Positions 44,682-55,642 of a stretch of DNA of 64,000 nucleotides are shown here, in pieces; position 1 is the stretch's first letter, and every line of letters begins with the position of its first letter. A program made the position numbers and the translations under genes. Source of the stretch: Corynespora cassiicola (Eukaryota > Ascomycota > Dothideomycetes > Pleosporales > Corynesporascaceae). The stretch spans positions 124,001 to 188,000 of the forward strand of contig JAEUWY010000006.1 in assembly GCA_022059125.1 (NCBI GenBank), written 5' to 3'. The notes under the pieces are model-generated. The model was given only the letters and a program-made list of their open reading frames with translations, was not told the origin of the DNA and did no database searches.

Positions 44682-46390
44682 TTAAAAGTCCCAAAAAGAC
44701 TTGTCTGCACCCTTACGGCCACCCATCCCGTCGCCGGTAGTCCTGATGCCGCTGCCGCCTCGCACGTTCTCCTTCTTGGATTGCTCAGGAGACTCATCGT
44801 ACAGAGACCAGGTGGATTCGGTGCCCTTGCGTCCGCCCATTCCATTTCCGGCAATGTTGATCTTATATTCATCGGGCTTGGTGGCCGGGCTGTTGTCGGC
44901 CATCTCCCACTGGCTACCAAAGTCCTTCTTGCGGTTCTCATTCTTGATGGCAGTGGTAACATCACTCAAAGGCTGCTTGCCATCATCACCGGCGGACTCG
45001 GCGTCTAGGACATGATCGGTGTAGAGGCCGAGATTCTTGCTCTGGTTTCGGCCCTTCTGGGATGGCTGCTGGCGCTGCGCTTCAGGGGTGGCTTCGTCGA
45101 CAAAATCGAAATGAGCCTCTGAGTCTGGGCGTGCCTTGTGGACCACGGGGCGGCGGACTGGAGAACCCTCATCCTGTTTCACAATCACGTCAGCATATCG
45201 CTTTGAAGGGTACAAGCGAGGAGCAGGAGCAACCTCAATAGACTGTGGCTGAAAAAAAGGACCAACCTCATCGTCGCTCCACCCAAAGTGTCGCACGTTC
45301 TGGCCGAGGACCTTGGGCTTGGGCTTGTCTGGGGTGACAAAGTCCTCGAAGCCCCACTGTGACGTGTGCTTTGATTTGGTGGGCGGGCGAGAAGTCTCGC
45401 GAACCTTGGGTGTGGCCTCGTCCTCGTCACCAAACTCAAAGTGGCTGTACTTCTTGGGATTAGTCCTGACGCTCAATGGCGTGGCAGCGGCATGCTCCTC
45501 CTCAGCCTCGTCAAAGAGACGGTTGGGCTTGAAGTTTTTGCCGGCCCCAGACTTGACGGGGATGCCCTGCTTGTTTGGAGAGTCGCTGGTAACGGAGCCG
45601 TCGGTCCCTTCGTCGCCTTCTCCCACAAACACCTCGGACAGGTCGCGCGGCGGAGGCTTTGCGGACTGAGCGCGGGGAGCAATGGGCTGCGAGGAGTAGG
45701 AGCTTTCCTCGACGCTGCGGGCTTCGAAGAGGGACAGAGTCGCGTGCGGGTCGTTCATGGCGTTGTTGGTCGATCGGCGGGTGTTTGCGCCGGAGACGTC
45801 ATTGGAGCCGCGCGAGGTAGTGGAGCGGCGCGAGGGTGTGGCCGAATCGGGGTCTGTGAGCACGGCGGCCGTGGTAGCAATGAGTCGTGTCTGTTCCTTG
45901 CCGTCCCGAATTGGCCAATTGCGGGCACGGGCGCCAATAACGTCAACCTGCTTGAGCAGCGAGCCCTGGTCCCAGTAGAGGCGGATCTGGTCGATCTTCT
46001 GGTCCTTGTCAAAGTGGACGATGTGAACCTGAGGGCGGTGGCGTTAGCAGGGTGGTCGTGTGTGGTGGGGCAACGACCTACCATGGGGAAGGTCACGGTG
46101 CGGTCGGACACAAAGTTGTCGTCGAGGCCGGGCAGGAATGCGCCGCCGCCGGCGACGAACTCGAGCGTGGTCTCGACGTCCAGGCTCAGGCCATTGGGGC
46201 CCTCGACTGTGCTGAGCACCTTCTCGGCCTTCTTCTTGAGCAGCTTCTCCTGCACGGCGAGGTGCTTGAGTATGGCGGGCGCGTCGTGCAGGCTCGTGAG
46301 GGTCGTAATGTAGTGGAGCGACGCGTTGTCGGCGAGGGCGCTGGCCGTGGGGCTGGCCAGAAAGGCCTGGTATCGGGCGGCGAGCGTCAT
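44682..46390 (-). CDS. NTF2-like domain protein with repeated aromatic-acidic motifs
   Basis: The model is complement(join(44682..46028, 46082..46390)), 551 residues. Residues ~1-160 resemble an NTF2-like fold: a helical start (LAARYQAFLASPTASALADN), the pocket segment VETTLEFVAGGGAFLPGLDD, and strands VHIVHFDKDQKIDQIRLYWD joined across the 53-nt intron. The rest is long, low in hydrophobics and rich in Asp, Glu, Pro and Lys. It carries at least five short motifs of the form H/Q-F/W-x-F/W/M followed by acidic residues: HFEFGDEDEATP, QWGFEDFVTP, HFGWSDDE, HFDFVDEATP, QWEMADNSP. The C-terminus has two GMGGRKG motifs and ends SFWDF. This looks like a scaffold or RNA/nuclear-transport-related protein. 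The precise role is unknown. Confidence 0.85.
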
Positions 46391-47432
46391 GGGGCGCGGC
46401 GGAGGGCTGAGGGCGGGTAAGGGTGTTGGGCAGCTAAGTCGGGGCGGTAGAGATGGGGCGTGCGGTGGTGACGAGGGCGCGAGGGAGAACGAGGGAGAGA
46501 GAGAGAGCGAGGGTAGATGGCGGATTTGTCTGTCGGCGGGCAGGTGAAGGCGAAGGGGAAAGGGCGGCGTGGGCGTGGGCGCGGGCGCAGGCGGGCGGGC
46601 GTGTGTGGACGAGGGAAATAGGAGAGAGGTGTAAACAGGGACGCAAATATGGCCAGCCTAGCAAGAGCGCATTCGCACACCCTGGGGCTCCATCTGCTGC
46701 ACGCTCCTGCAGGGGTATCCTGAAGCCGCTGTCACGGCCCACGGGCGACTAGCCTCCCCGCTGGCAGACCGAACCCACGGAAAAGCACCGCCTAGGCCCA
46801 CGTTGCTGCACAAAACCAGGCCCTGCAGCCGATCCGCCGTGAGGGGCGGGGAGGATCCACCTGGCGTCCATCGTCCTTCGTCGCCGTTCGTCGTCGTGGA
46901 TCACGGGCACGCACGCGCACTTGCAACGGGTCGGAATGCAGTACATTGGCCGCTATACAACGCTTCTACGCAGACATCACAACACTGGCCAGCGCTTCCG
47001 CCGCCTGCCTGCGCAAGTCCACAGCCGAATTGGCGTGTTTCAGAAATCGCAGCGAGATGACGCTCGTATTTTCCGGTTGGTCCACCATGACCGTCACGTG
47101 CCGGCATCGATGCAAGCCCTGGAGGATACCTAACTAGGTAGCTAAGAGAAGAGATAGAGAGAGAGAGAGAGAGAGAAAAAAAGAGTCGGCGAGTCAAGGG
47201 AAAAGGAGAGACGTAAACACACACGCACACAATGAAAGACACGGACAAGGAAAAAGCGCGCAACCATACCCGGCCCTCGACGCGGTGCGTGGGGCCTTTG
47301 GGGGTTGCGGCGAAGGGACCGTCTTGACCAAGACGCATCCTATGATTAATGTGCTGCCCGTTTGTTTGGGCAGCGTAGAGAGTGACTGTTTTTTTTCCTT
47401 CTTCTTCTTTTCGTTGATTGGAATCACCAGAC
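46391..47432. other. Intergenic region rich in purine tracts
   Basis: It contains GA-rich tracts near 46480-46515 and a perfect (GA)n run near 47157-47176. Frames on both strands are compositionally biased and not coding. Confidence 0.55.
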
Positions 47433-49135
47433 TCATGCATTACCTGTGTTTTCTGCGTCGAAACAGGTTTCCCAGCACAACACGTCGCTCGGAATGTCCC
47501 GCTCGACACTCGGTCGCTCCCTGACAAAGTATGCCAGTGCGGCTCCGGCAGCCCCAAAGAGGCCCAGGCAAGCCCAGAGCGCCAAGTTGGTCGCGAACAC
47601 GCTATAGTCGTTGCTGAGGTAGAAGCTGGCCCCACTGACGGCAACCGCAAGCGCCTTGAAGAGATTGGCCACTTGCATCAGGCCCACCACGGTGCCTGCA
47701 GAAAAGGCATCGGGCGTGGTGTTGAGCACGAGGATTGCGACGAGGACTGACGCGCTACCGGTGAGGACATGCTTCACCAGAATCGAGGCCACAGAAACGA
47801 ACGCAACGAAGCCTGTCGAGCATGCCACCGCAATGGCAAGCAGAGGAGTGACGATGTAAATGGCGGGGAATCCCAAGGAGAGCGTGCGGAAGAGCTTCAA
47901 CAGACCATACTTTTCGATTGCATTGGGAACCACTCGGATGATGACAAGGCCTGCGATGCCGCGGACTACCAGTACGGTGATGCCAAGCCAGGAGCAGGGG
48001 ATGCCCATGCCGCCATGTTGGGTGCTGCTATGGCCAAGGTGGGGGAGTAGGACATCAAAAGTTGCCGCGTGGAGGGAGAGCAAGGAGAATGACGCTAGGA
48101 GGACAAGGAACGAGGGCGCCTGGAGGAACTGGTCGATGGAGATGGAGTCGGGGCGGACAAAGTCCACAATGGTAATGGATGGATCATCCGAGTCGGCGGC
48201 AGACAAGAAAGCAGCCTTTTCGCAGTCGAGGTCCATGACATCATCTGGGTGGCCCGACTGGAGGGGAAGCGTCTGGAAATGGTCAGCATTGCACAGTGGC
48301 CTTTTTGGCTAAGCTCACCTCTTGCAGCATGATTGTGGCGGTGATTGCGATCAAGAGAACGAGGCTGCCGCACGCGAGCTGGGGGCCCAAAGTAGGGAAC
48401 TTGTCCCACACGGCACCCGAGGCATCGAACCCGTCAGCAACCATGCCCTGGACGATTGGTCCGACGGACCCGAACAGGGCGATGAGCGGGAGACGGGCGA
48501 CGTTCCTGGCCTTTTCCGTGGTGCTCTCACTCAAGTCGCCAATCATGGTCAGCGTGGTCACGACAATGGTGGAGCTAGCCAGGCCAGCAAAGAATCGGAA
48601 GATGGTGCAGCTCGCCAGGTCGGTCGCAAATCCCATGCTGAAGCAGCAGATGAACATGGCCCACAGTCCCAGCAGGGTGACGCGCCGCCGGCCGAAGCGG
48701 TCGGACAGACAGCCCCAGAAGATTCCCGTTGTGCCGCCGAATGCATATGCGCAGTCCAGAATGCTCCGGAGGTACGACGTGGAGAGATTTCCACAAAAGT
48801 CGTCGTCGGCAAGCAGCATCTGAAGTTGCGGCTGGAGGGACGAAGCCATGATGCTGCACGATTATTTGCATTAGCCTGTGTGAACTTTCCACGGTTTCGG
48901 GACGTGTGACGCACGCTTCGGCGAGGAAAACAACATAAACCAAAGTTAGCTGTCGTTGGCGCGCCTTGACTGCAACCTCGGGTCTGAGACATGTTTCCGG
49001 CTCCTCCTGGCTCTCCTGGCTCTCGTCGCCCTCCTCTTGCCCCTCATAGTCCTCGTCGCTCAACGGCACCTTGTCATATTTGGCGAGGTCCTTGACAGGA
49101 ATCAACGACCTCGTACGCCTGTGGAAACCCAACAT
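47433..49135 (-). CDS. MFS transporter, DHA1/ZIFL-like group
   Basis: The model is complement(join(47433..48272, 48319..48853, 48915..49135)), 531 residues. The N-terminus is hydrophilic and acidic (LSDEDYEGQEEGDESQESQE). Helix 1 follows with RQLTLVYVVFLAEAIMASSL across intron 1. The MFS loop 2-3 motif GCLSDRFGRRRVTLLG is intact, and helices 4-6 include FRFFAGLASSTIVV. A long central loop (DLDCEKAAFLSAADSDDPSI) separates the halves, and six more helices follow. The layout matches fungal transporters of the zinc-induced-facilitator-like type within DHA1, which export drugs, metals or organic acids; the substrate is unknown. Reading continues past a possible donor near the end (ENTG), so the last residues are less certain. 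Confidence 0.88.
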
Positions 49136-49914
49136 GATGAAGAATGGAAAAAAAGCAAGAAGCGCAAAGGATCGACGGCGCTTCGAGCGGGTGGTAGGGA
49201 CGGGTACACGACCGGCGCGACCTGTTCAGGGAGGGTCAAGGACTGTCGTGGCCTCGGGGGGCCAAAGCTGTTATAAGGGAGGGACAAGAAAGTCAAACGG
49301 CCATCAAGAGAGTGACAGGCTCCGCCTCGAGGGAGGTTGAAGTAGACAAGAGGGCGGCATCGAGAGGGGAATCCCTCAGTCCTTGAAACGTCCGTGCTAT
49401 CCGGCTCCGTAATTGGTCTCAGCGCACGACAGCCCGTTTCGAGCCAGGGCGCTAAGGGATCCAGGAGCGCGCCCGGGCGGCTCGGACAAATGCACGTGAT
49501 TGAGTTATTATTAACCGCCCCGACGTCACAGTCATGCGAGCCCGTGTGGAGACTTGAGAGCGAGGTGTTTCCTCTGCTACATTTACACTACATAGATGCT
49601 GTTGATCTCAACCCAGCTTCCGTCAAGGAAAATAATTAAGTAAGAAGGGGGAGATCCAAACCAGTCCATCCGAACCCGCAAAACAAAGGTCTTTTGTTTT
49701 TTTGGATTTTCTGTTATTTGTGTGAAACCCCTGAAACCATAATTGTTCATGTGCATAATCCACCACATGGTCCCGCTCTTAAAAAATGATGAAGTCGCCA
49801 CGCAATTCCAAGAGATGCCAGAACGCCTCTACTCGTCGTCGGAGATCAAGAGAGTGCTATAGAAATATCGTATCCAAATCAATGTCTTCGAATCATACAC
49901 AACGCGCCAGCAAC
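49136..49914. other. Intergenic region, no gene seen
   Basis: It comprises the MFS gene leader and the 3' flank of the C2H2 gene, both minus-strand. A CRE-like core (GACGTCAC) occurs near 49523. Confidence 0.5.
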
Positions 49915-52323
49915 CTAGTTCTGGAGGTTGTCATAGCCATTCATCATCATGTCATCAAAGGGCGGCGACGCATTTGCGTAGAAGTTGTCGAACTGCCCCC
50001 CGAGCTGAGTGATGTCAGGAAAGAATGTAGGGTTGGTGCCAAGGTTCATGTTCGAGGACTGGGTCGTCTCGTACAGAGTGAAGTCCTCGGTCGGCGGGTT
50101 GAATGCATCCAGCGAGTCCCCAAATCCCTCATCCATGTGCATGTGTGGCGAGAAGAGGGTGACGTCGGCCTGCGCACCCGGAGACAGTGTCGGCAGGCCC
50201 TGTACATTGTTGCTGACTCCAAAATGCATGGAGTCGAAGTTCAGACCAGTGCTCATGGCAGGAGTAGGCTGCTGAAAGGCAGGGGTGCTGAAGGCGGTGC
50301 TATTGAACCCGCAGTTCGAGAAGACGTCACCGGTGTGGTTGATGACGGGATCTTCTGGAGTCACGGCCTCGTCAAAAGAGGTGGGTTCTACTGGCGAGAA
50401 ACCAGACGAGTATGTGAATGCCGAACCGTTGGTGCCTACTGAATCACGGCGGAATTCCTCCTGAAAGCCGTGGGCACTGAGCGCCGGGGTATTGAAACCG
50501 TACGGATAGTCGAATGGATCAATCAGGGGGACAGCAGGTGACGGCACAAAGGGGGTGATTGGCGTGGTCAAAGCGGCCGACTGTGGGGTGTTCACGAAAG
50601 GCGTGAGAGGAGTTGGAGGAGTGCGGCCGGTGGCGGTGGTTGGGGCCTTCTTGCGGCCGTTGCTCTTGGATCGAACGTACTCCCAGCCGTGAGCCTTCTC
50701 CATGTGTTGCTTGCAGTTTGACTCGCGCTTGGAAGCATAAGTGCACGGCGAGAAGTGGCACCGGTACTGAAGAGGTGCAACGGAGTGCTTGTCGTTGACG
50801 TGCCTGTCGCGCTCCTTCTCGGTGGGCCAGCCACGCGCGTACCAGGGGCACGACTCGTCAGTGCATTTCCATGGGCGAGAGTGCGTCTTTTCGTGCTTGG
50901 TGAGGTCACAGGGGCGCTTGAACGTCTTCTCGCAGGAAGAGCACGAGTGCAGGACATCACCAGGCTTGTCAGACTTCCTCCGGCGGGCCATGGACCTCTT
51001 CACCTCGTCCTCGTCCGCTTCGTCGTCACTCAAGGCCCGCTTGGACGACGGGCAGGAGTGGGAGTCGGCTCCATCCACAATGGGGATAACCTTCCCATTC
51101 TTCTCACGTACCAGCTCGGCCGGCTTGCCGTTGTGGCTAAGGCCGCCTTGCAGCGATATCTTCTCTCCGCTGGGTTGGGTTAGTCGTGATTGGTAACATG
51201 GGAAGAATCGGGTTCCATACGGTGTGTAATCCATCTCATCGATGGTCTCTCCATTGGATTCTTTTTCGCGGGTGGCGCGCATGATGGCGGCGTATCTACG
51301 GATCTGCTCGACCAAATCGATGAAATAGTTGTTAGTATATGGGCGATCCGAAGGTAGGCGCTGGTCTCCTTCTGGCAGTCGAGTGACGGTAACGGTGAGC
51401 AAGGTTATCGATCGTTCGCAGAATGCAAGGTACGATGCTGGCGTCGCCGATAGTTCCTGAGCGCCGGAACGGAGAAAATTAATCATTGTACGCTCCGAAA
51501 GATAACGAAGACCTGAACTTACCGGTGCGAGGAAGATGAGAGTCTTTTCGAGGTCCCTGAGGTTGCAAATGTTCTTCTCACCAATGCGGCGGGGGACGTC
51601 CTTGATCAATGGATGAAAGTCCTTGAGTGCCTCCTCTGCCAGAATGGGCTTGACAATGCAGTCGTGGATTTGCTTGCAGGCGTACTCGCTCAGGGTATGC
51701 TTCTCCTCTGGCGAGCCGAGTGCAGAGAAGGACCGAGTTATTGCGGAGTGGGTTGAGGCCACCGACGATGTGATGGACTCGCGAGTGCTGGAGAGACGGG
51801 AGCGAGTGTCGCCTTTTGTATGTCTGTCAGAGGGCGGGGTCTCGGGTGCGGATGAATGCAGGTTGACCTTACCGTACTTTGATCCGCTAATGCTGGAACC
51901 CAGGCCACTGTCGGAGGCATGGTCATGGGTGCTGTGCTGCACCGCAGTAGGCTTGGAGTCGACGTCCATGGCGTCGAGGCTGGCACGATCCAGCATGAAA
52001 CTGGGGACGGGGAGTACCTCGGGGTCATTCAGGATGCTAGAGGACGACTGGTGGCCGGCGATCTTCTTGTCGAAATCCTCCAGGAAGTTGGTGACTCGCT
52101 GGATGGAAGGGTCGTTGACCAAGTTTTCAAGGGCCTCGGGGCTGGTAGGAGAACGACGGGGCATAAAGTTGTAGTTGTCTATACCGCAAAGGTCGGATGA
52201 GACAGCAGACTTGGGCGACGAGAAGGTGCCGCTCTTTCGAAGTTGCATACCATGGGTGCTGAGAGGGGAGGGGTTGTTACCCTTAATAGGGCGGCGGCGG
52301 GGGTGGCTCTGGGGTGCAGACAT
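49915..52323 (-). CDS. C2H2 zinc-finger transcription factor
   Basis: The model is complement(join(49915..51456, 51523..52323)), 780 residues. Translation starts at MSAPQSHPRRRP; the frame is open further upstream but without an ATG. Three C2H2 fingers lie in tandem near residues 490-580: CSSCEKTFKRPCDLTKHEKT, CTDESCPWYARGWPTEKERD and CHFSPCTYASKRESNCKQHM, each with its His pair. A basic segment (RSMARRRKSDK) precedes them and suits nuclear import. The C-terminal third is rich in Pro, Thr, Phe and Asn, as in activation domains. The 66-nt segment 51457-51522 has a perfect GTAAGT donor and CTCAG acceptor and is treated as an intron, although it contains no stop and a retained form (802 residues) would also be read. 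A second such candidate is reported as a finding. Confidence 0.88.
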   Translation of the reverse strand: MSAPQSHPRRRPIKGNNPSPLSTHGMQLRKSGTFSSPKSAVSSDLCGIDNYNFMPRRSPTSPEALENLVNDPSIQRVTNFLEDFDKKIAGHQSSSSILNDPEVLPVPSFMLDRASLDAMDVDSKPTAVQHSTHDHASDSGLGSSISGSKYGKVNLHSSAPETPPSDRHTKGDTRSRLSSTRESITSSVASTHSAITRSFSALGSPEEKHTLSEYACKQIHDCIVKPILAEEALKDFHPLIKDVPRRIGEKNICNLRDLEKTLIFLAPVSSGLRYLSERTMINFLRSGAQELSATPASYLAFCERSITLLTVTVTRLPEGDQRLPSDRPYTNNYFIDLVEQIRRYAAIMRATREKESNGETIDEMDYTPYGTRFFPCYQSRLTQPSGEKISLQGGLSHNGKPAELVREKNGKVIPIVDGADSHSCPSSKRALSDDEADEDEVKRSMARRRKSDKPGDVLHSCSSCEKTFKRPCDLTKHEKTHSRPWKCTDESCPWYARGWPTEKERDRHVNDKHSVAPLQYRCHFSPCTYASKRESNCKQHMEKAHGWEYVRSKSNGRKKAPTTATGRTPPTPLTPFVNTPQSAALTTPITPFVPSPAVPLIDPFDYPYGFNTPALSAHGFQEEFRRDSVGTNGSAFTYSSGFSPVEPTSFDEAVTPEDPVINHTGDVFSNCGFNSTAFSTPAFQQPTPAMSTGLNFDSMHFGVSNNVQGLPTLSPGAQADVTLFSPHMHMDEGFGDSLDAFNPPTEDFTLYETTQSSNMNLGTNPTFFPDITQLGGQFDNFYANASPPFDDMMMNGYDNLQN

Positions 52324-54325
52324 GCTGGCTGTGACTGGACTGTATGGGGGTCCGGTCCTGTGTGCAAGTGCAACAATCAGCCCGGCCGTCCGTGCTGCAG
52401 GATTAGAGCCGGATAATGACTCACTCGATGGAGGGAAGTGGTTGGTGAATGATCTGATCGAGGTCAAACGCGGTGACCCGTTGAGGACTTGGGCCACTCG
52501 GAGTCAGAGAGGCCTCCTGGGCGCTGGTTCTGGTCCAAGTCGACGAGGTCCAAGACGCAGCCGGATGAGGCAAAGGCGCTGGGGCGAGGCGGAGATGGGC
52601 GACTCGACAATCACACTTTCATGAATGAAATGGGCGGGACCAAATGGGAGAGAGCTGGGAATGGGCTCAAAAAGTACCGGTGGTGGAAGGGCGCTGGCAG
52701 GCAGGTCGCGGGCTCCTGGGGGGCGGTGGTATAAGAGGGCGGCGCAGCTGGGCGTCAGACGGGCAGCGGGCGCGGCCAGTGGAGCAGGACGAGCCAGGAA
52801 AAGGGCGGGCGAGCACAGAGCCGAAGCGGATGACGAGGCCTCGGAGATCAGGCTGCAGCAAAGAGAGGACTGAGGGAACTGAGAGAGGCAGGAGTGGATG
52901 GGGGAGAGAGGAATGATGAGGAAACGGTGGTGCTGAGCAATGGTCCCGAGATGATGAGTCGCGTATGGGAGCGCCAAGGCTGCTGCCTGGAGGAGCGTCG
53001 GCGCTAGGCTGCATCGGGCGAACACAGCCATTATTCGCTGCAGCGCGCAATAGCAGGGCCGTGGGTGACGCCAGAGCGAGGCCCGGCCAGAGCCAGGGCA
53101 GGGCCGGGCAGAGCCAAAGCGCCGGCCGCCGCGCTGCTTATTCGCCGCCCAGCGTGCTCGTCGAGCCGGCCTGCATCGCTGCTGCGCGCCAGAGTGCAGC
53201 GTGCAGGAAGCAGCGAGCAGCGACACGACGCGAGGCCGCCAGTCTGCCGCCAGTCTGCCACCAGCAGCGCGCCCGCCGCTGCCAGAGGAACCCCCGAAGG
53301 GCGGTCTGCCGGCCGTCGCCCACGGTGCAGCTGCACCGGTGAACCCAAAGCGGAGGAACCGCTGCACCGGCCCCGGCCAGCGCCGCGTATCAGTGGGCAG
53401 CCCGCCGTTGGGATCAACACGAGGGGTGGCTTGCCCGCGGCTGTGCACCGTGCAAAGAACCCGCCCTCCTGGCTGTACTGTCGCTGCATCGCGCGCCCTC
53501 TAGACACCCACGCAGGCCAGCCGTGTGCGGCCGACTTGTCAAGCCGTCTTGGGCCTTCCCTTCGAGCCCGAGTGAGTGCGCACTCGCGCGCCGTGACTGC
53601 TCGCCGTTGCGCACTGCGCGTTGCGCGGAGCTACACGTAGCCCGAATCCTTCGAGGCAACTGACCGGAACTCGTGGGGGCCAGAAACAAACTTCCTTAGC
53701 CGATCCGCGCAGAGCTCGGCGGCGTGACGGAGCGAGCCCCGGACGCAGCCCCTGGCAGTGCTTGATAATCAGGGTGCGAGCAATGACATTGAGGGTGTCC
53801 GCCCTCTCATTCGTTCCTCACGCGTGCAATTGCATGACCTCACGGCAACACCATCAAGTGCAGGGTTGAATCGCCAAACTTGAAAACTGCATTTTTTTCA
53901 ACGACCGAACCCATGGGTATCTCTGCAAGACAAGAAACAGAAAAAAGAAAGCACTGCAAAGCAAATGCCTCGCCTCAACCCACCCTCCCCCACCTGGCCA
54001 TGTTGAATCCAAAAGGGGGCACCCGGCAGGGGCCTCGCCCAAAGGAACCTCAAGCCTCGGCGGAGGGGCAGGGATGGCGGATGCGGCAACAAAATCCAAA
54101 CCCCAAAACCCCACATCATGCCGTCAACGCCTTTTACACCTGCAAAACAACCAGTCCAAACTGCCGTGTCGTCGTCATATCCCATTGTGATGGCTGTGCG
54201 AAACGAGAGTTCCTAATTTAGCAGAGCCCTGTTTGATACCGACAGGGCATCATCGGCGGGAATCAATAGATCCAACGGGGGCGCTCTTTTGTCTTGGGAG
54301 CAGCGGCCTTCTTGGAAGGAGGCTC
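52324..54325. other. GC-rich leader/intergenic region
   Basis: 52500-53750 is strongly GC-rich with short degenerate tandem runs (for example CAGTCTGCCGC and GGGCAGAGCC units around 53090-53260). Long frames on both strands arise from base composition. It is probably the promoter and long 5' leader of the C2H2 gene plus the 3' flank of borealin. Confidence 0.5.
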
Positions 54326-55032
54326 CTAACGCGCCTTCCTGGCGGTGGCCCTGGCTGCAGGGCGCGCATTGTTAGGCTTTGGTGATAGTACATTCTTCTC
54401 CGCTGCAATGGTTTTTGATGCTGCTCGCGTAGCCCTTGTCGGCGCCGTAGGCTTGCTCTTTGCGGCAGCAGCAGTGGAGGATTTTGCGGCTGACTTTGCG
54501 GCAGGCTTGGTAGCGGACTTCGCAGCCGTCTTTGCTGCAGGCTTGGCTGCAGGTGCGTTCACTGATTTGACCTTTTTGGCTCTCGCAATTGTGTCGTTCT
54601 CCTTGTCCGTGCTTGGTTGTTCGTCTGATTTGCGCTTGATGCCACGTGCCGTCTTGAGAGGAGCGTGGGCGGCCTCTTTCTTGGGAGCCTCCTTCTTCAC
54701 GACTGGCTTTGGCTTTGGTTGCGCCTGAGTCTTGTGCGAAACGCGCACATTCTCCTTCTCGGTTGTGATAGCAGGCTTTGATGCAGCGTCTAGAAGTTCA
54801 TGAATCGTGGTGGACCTGATCGCGACCGGGACGCGGTTGATGCGACGCTCAAGGCGGGACGCGAGACTGGCAACCTGGGCCTCGCACATTGCCTGTAGCT
54901 TGTCGCGGCGTGCGGTGACTATGGAAGGTGTCAGTATCATCACCGATTGAGGCAAGGACTGTCCTTACTCTCCAGCTCCAGGTTGGCGCGCATGTGCGCC
55001 TTCTGCTCAGCAGTCATTGCGACGAGTGCCAT
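54326..55032 (-). CDS. nbl1: Borealin/Nbl1-like chromosomal passenger complex subunit
   Basis: The model is complement(join(54326..54918, 54969..55032)), 218 residues. The first exon encodes MALVAMTAEQKAHMRANLEL and E. Spliced to exon 2 it continues EITARRDKLQAMCEAQVASL then ASRLERRINRVP, which matches the Nbl1/borealin N-terminal helix that bundles with INCENP and survivin. The complex directs Aurora kinase to centromeres in mitosis. After residue ~75 the protein is low-complexity, rich in Ala, Lys, Pro and Thr (repeated AAKxA units at about 140-185), with basic nuclear-localisation sequence (GIKRKSDEQ). Yeast Nbl1 is much shorter (73 residues); fungal homologues with basic tails are known. 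No SAP or C-terminal borealin dimer domain is visible. Confidence 0.87.
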
Positions 55033-55642
55033 GTTTGTGTTGTTGTTTATCGCTTTGCAGCGGCTCCAAATGCTCTAATGAGGCTTTTAAAAATTCCGAT
55101 GCACTCTGAAGGCTGATTGAGCGCGTCGGGGGGTGTTGTGAACAGCTTCCTTCACAGACGGTCGTTCTGGCTTGTGGTGGTTGAGAGAGAAGGAGTCTCC
55201 AGGAAGGGGTGGGGTTAAGAAGACGCGTCGGGCGCACAGGCCTTGCTCAGCCTTGGCTGGGTGGCCGGGCAATACGCGAAATCATGGGACGCGTCTATAA
55301 GCCCTGCTGACTAAGGCGATCACCCTCACTCCCAGTGCACCTGAGCACGGAGGCCACCTTGGATGCAAATGATGCTATTGGCCTTGCCTCAGACTATCCA
55401 AAAAATACCCGAAATAAAGCGCTTTTCCTCTGTTACAACTTCCTTGCAGCTCCATTCCGCCAAGAATTGCTCCTGCTTTGTTGCTAGCCTTAGTGGGCTG
55501 TCCGAGAGCTTCACACGTGACTTGGATCACTGTCCGTGCTGGCTACTGCACCTCCGACCTCCGCCATCTGCCATAGCCTGTGAACCCGCCCGCATCAACG
55601 AACCCGATACCCCTCATACCAACACGCCACAACTCAGCCAAG
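55033..55642. promoter_or_regulatory. Divergent promoter between borealin and RPN10
   Basis: 610 bp separate the two starts. No PACE element (GGTGGCAAA), the Rpn4 site known from yeasts, is visible. No gene is seen. Confidence 0.45.

Noticed and set aside
51826..51874. GTAAGG..GACAG segment in the C2H2 gene as an intron
   Set aside because: Its 49-nt length would shift the frame and destroy the downstream zinc-finger reading frame.
52504..53448. 314-codon minus ORF and overlapping plus ORFs (53065-53640)
   Set aside because: Very GC-rich DNA lengthens all frames; the translations are Arg/Ala/Pro/Gly-biased without motifs.
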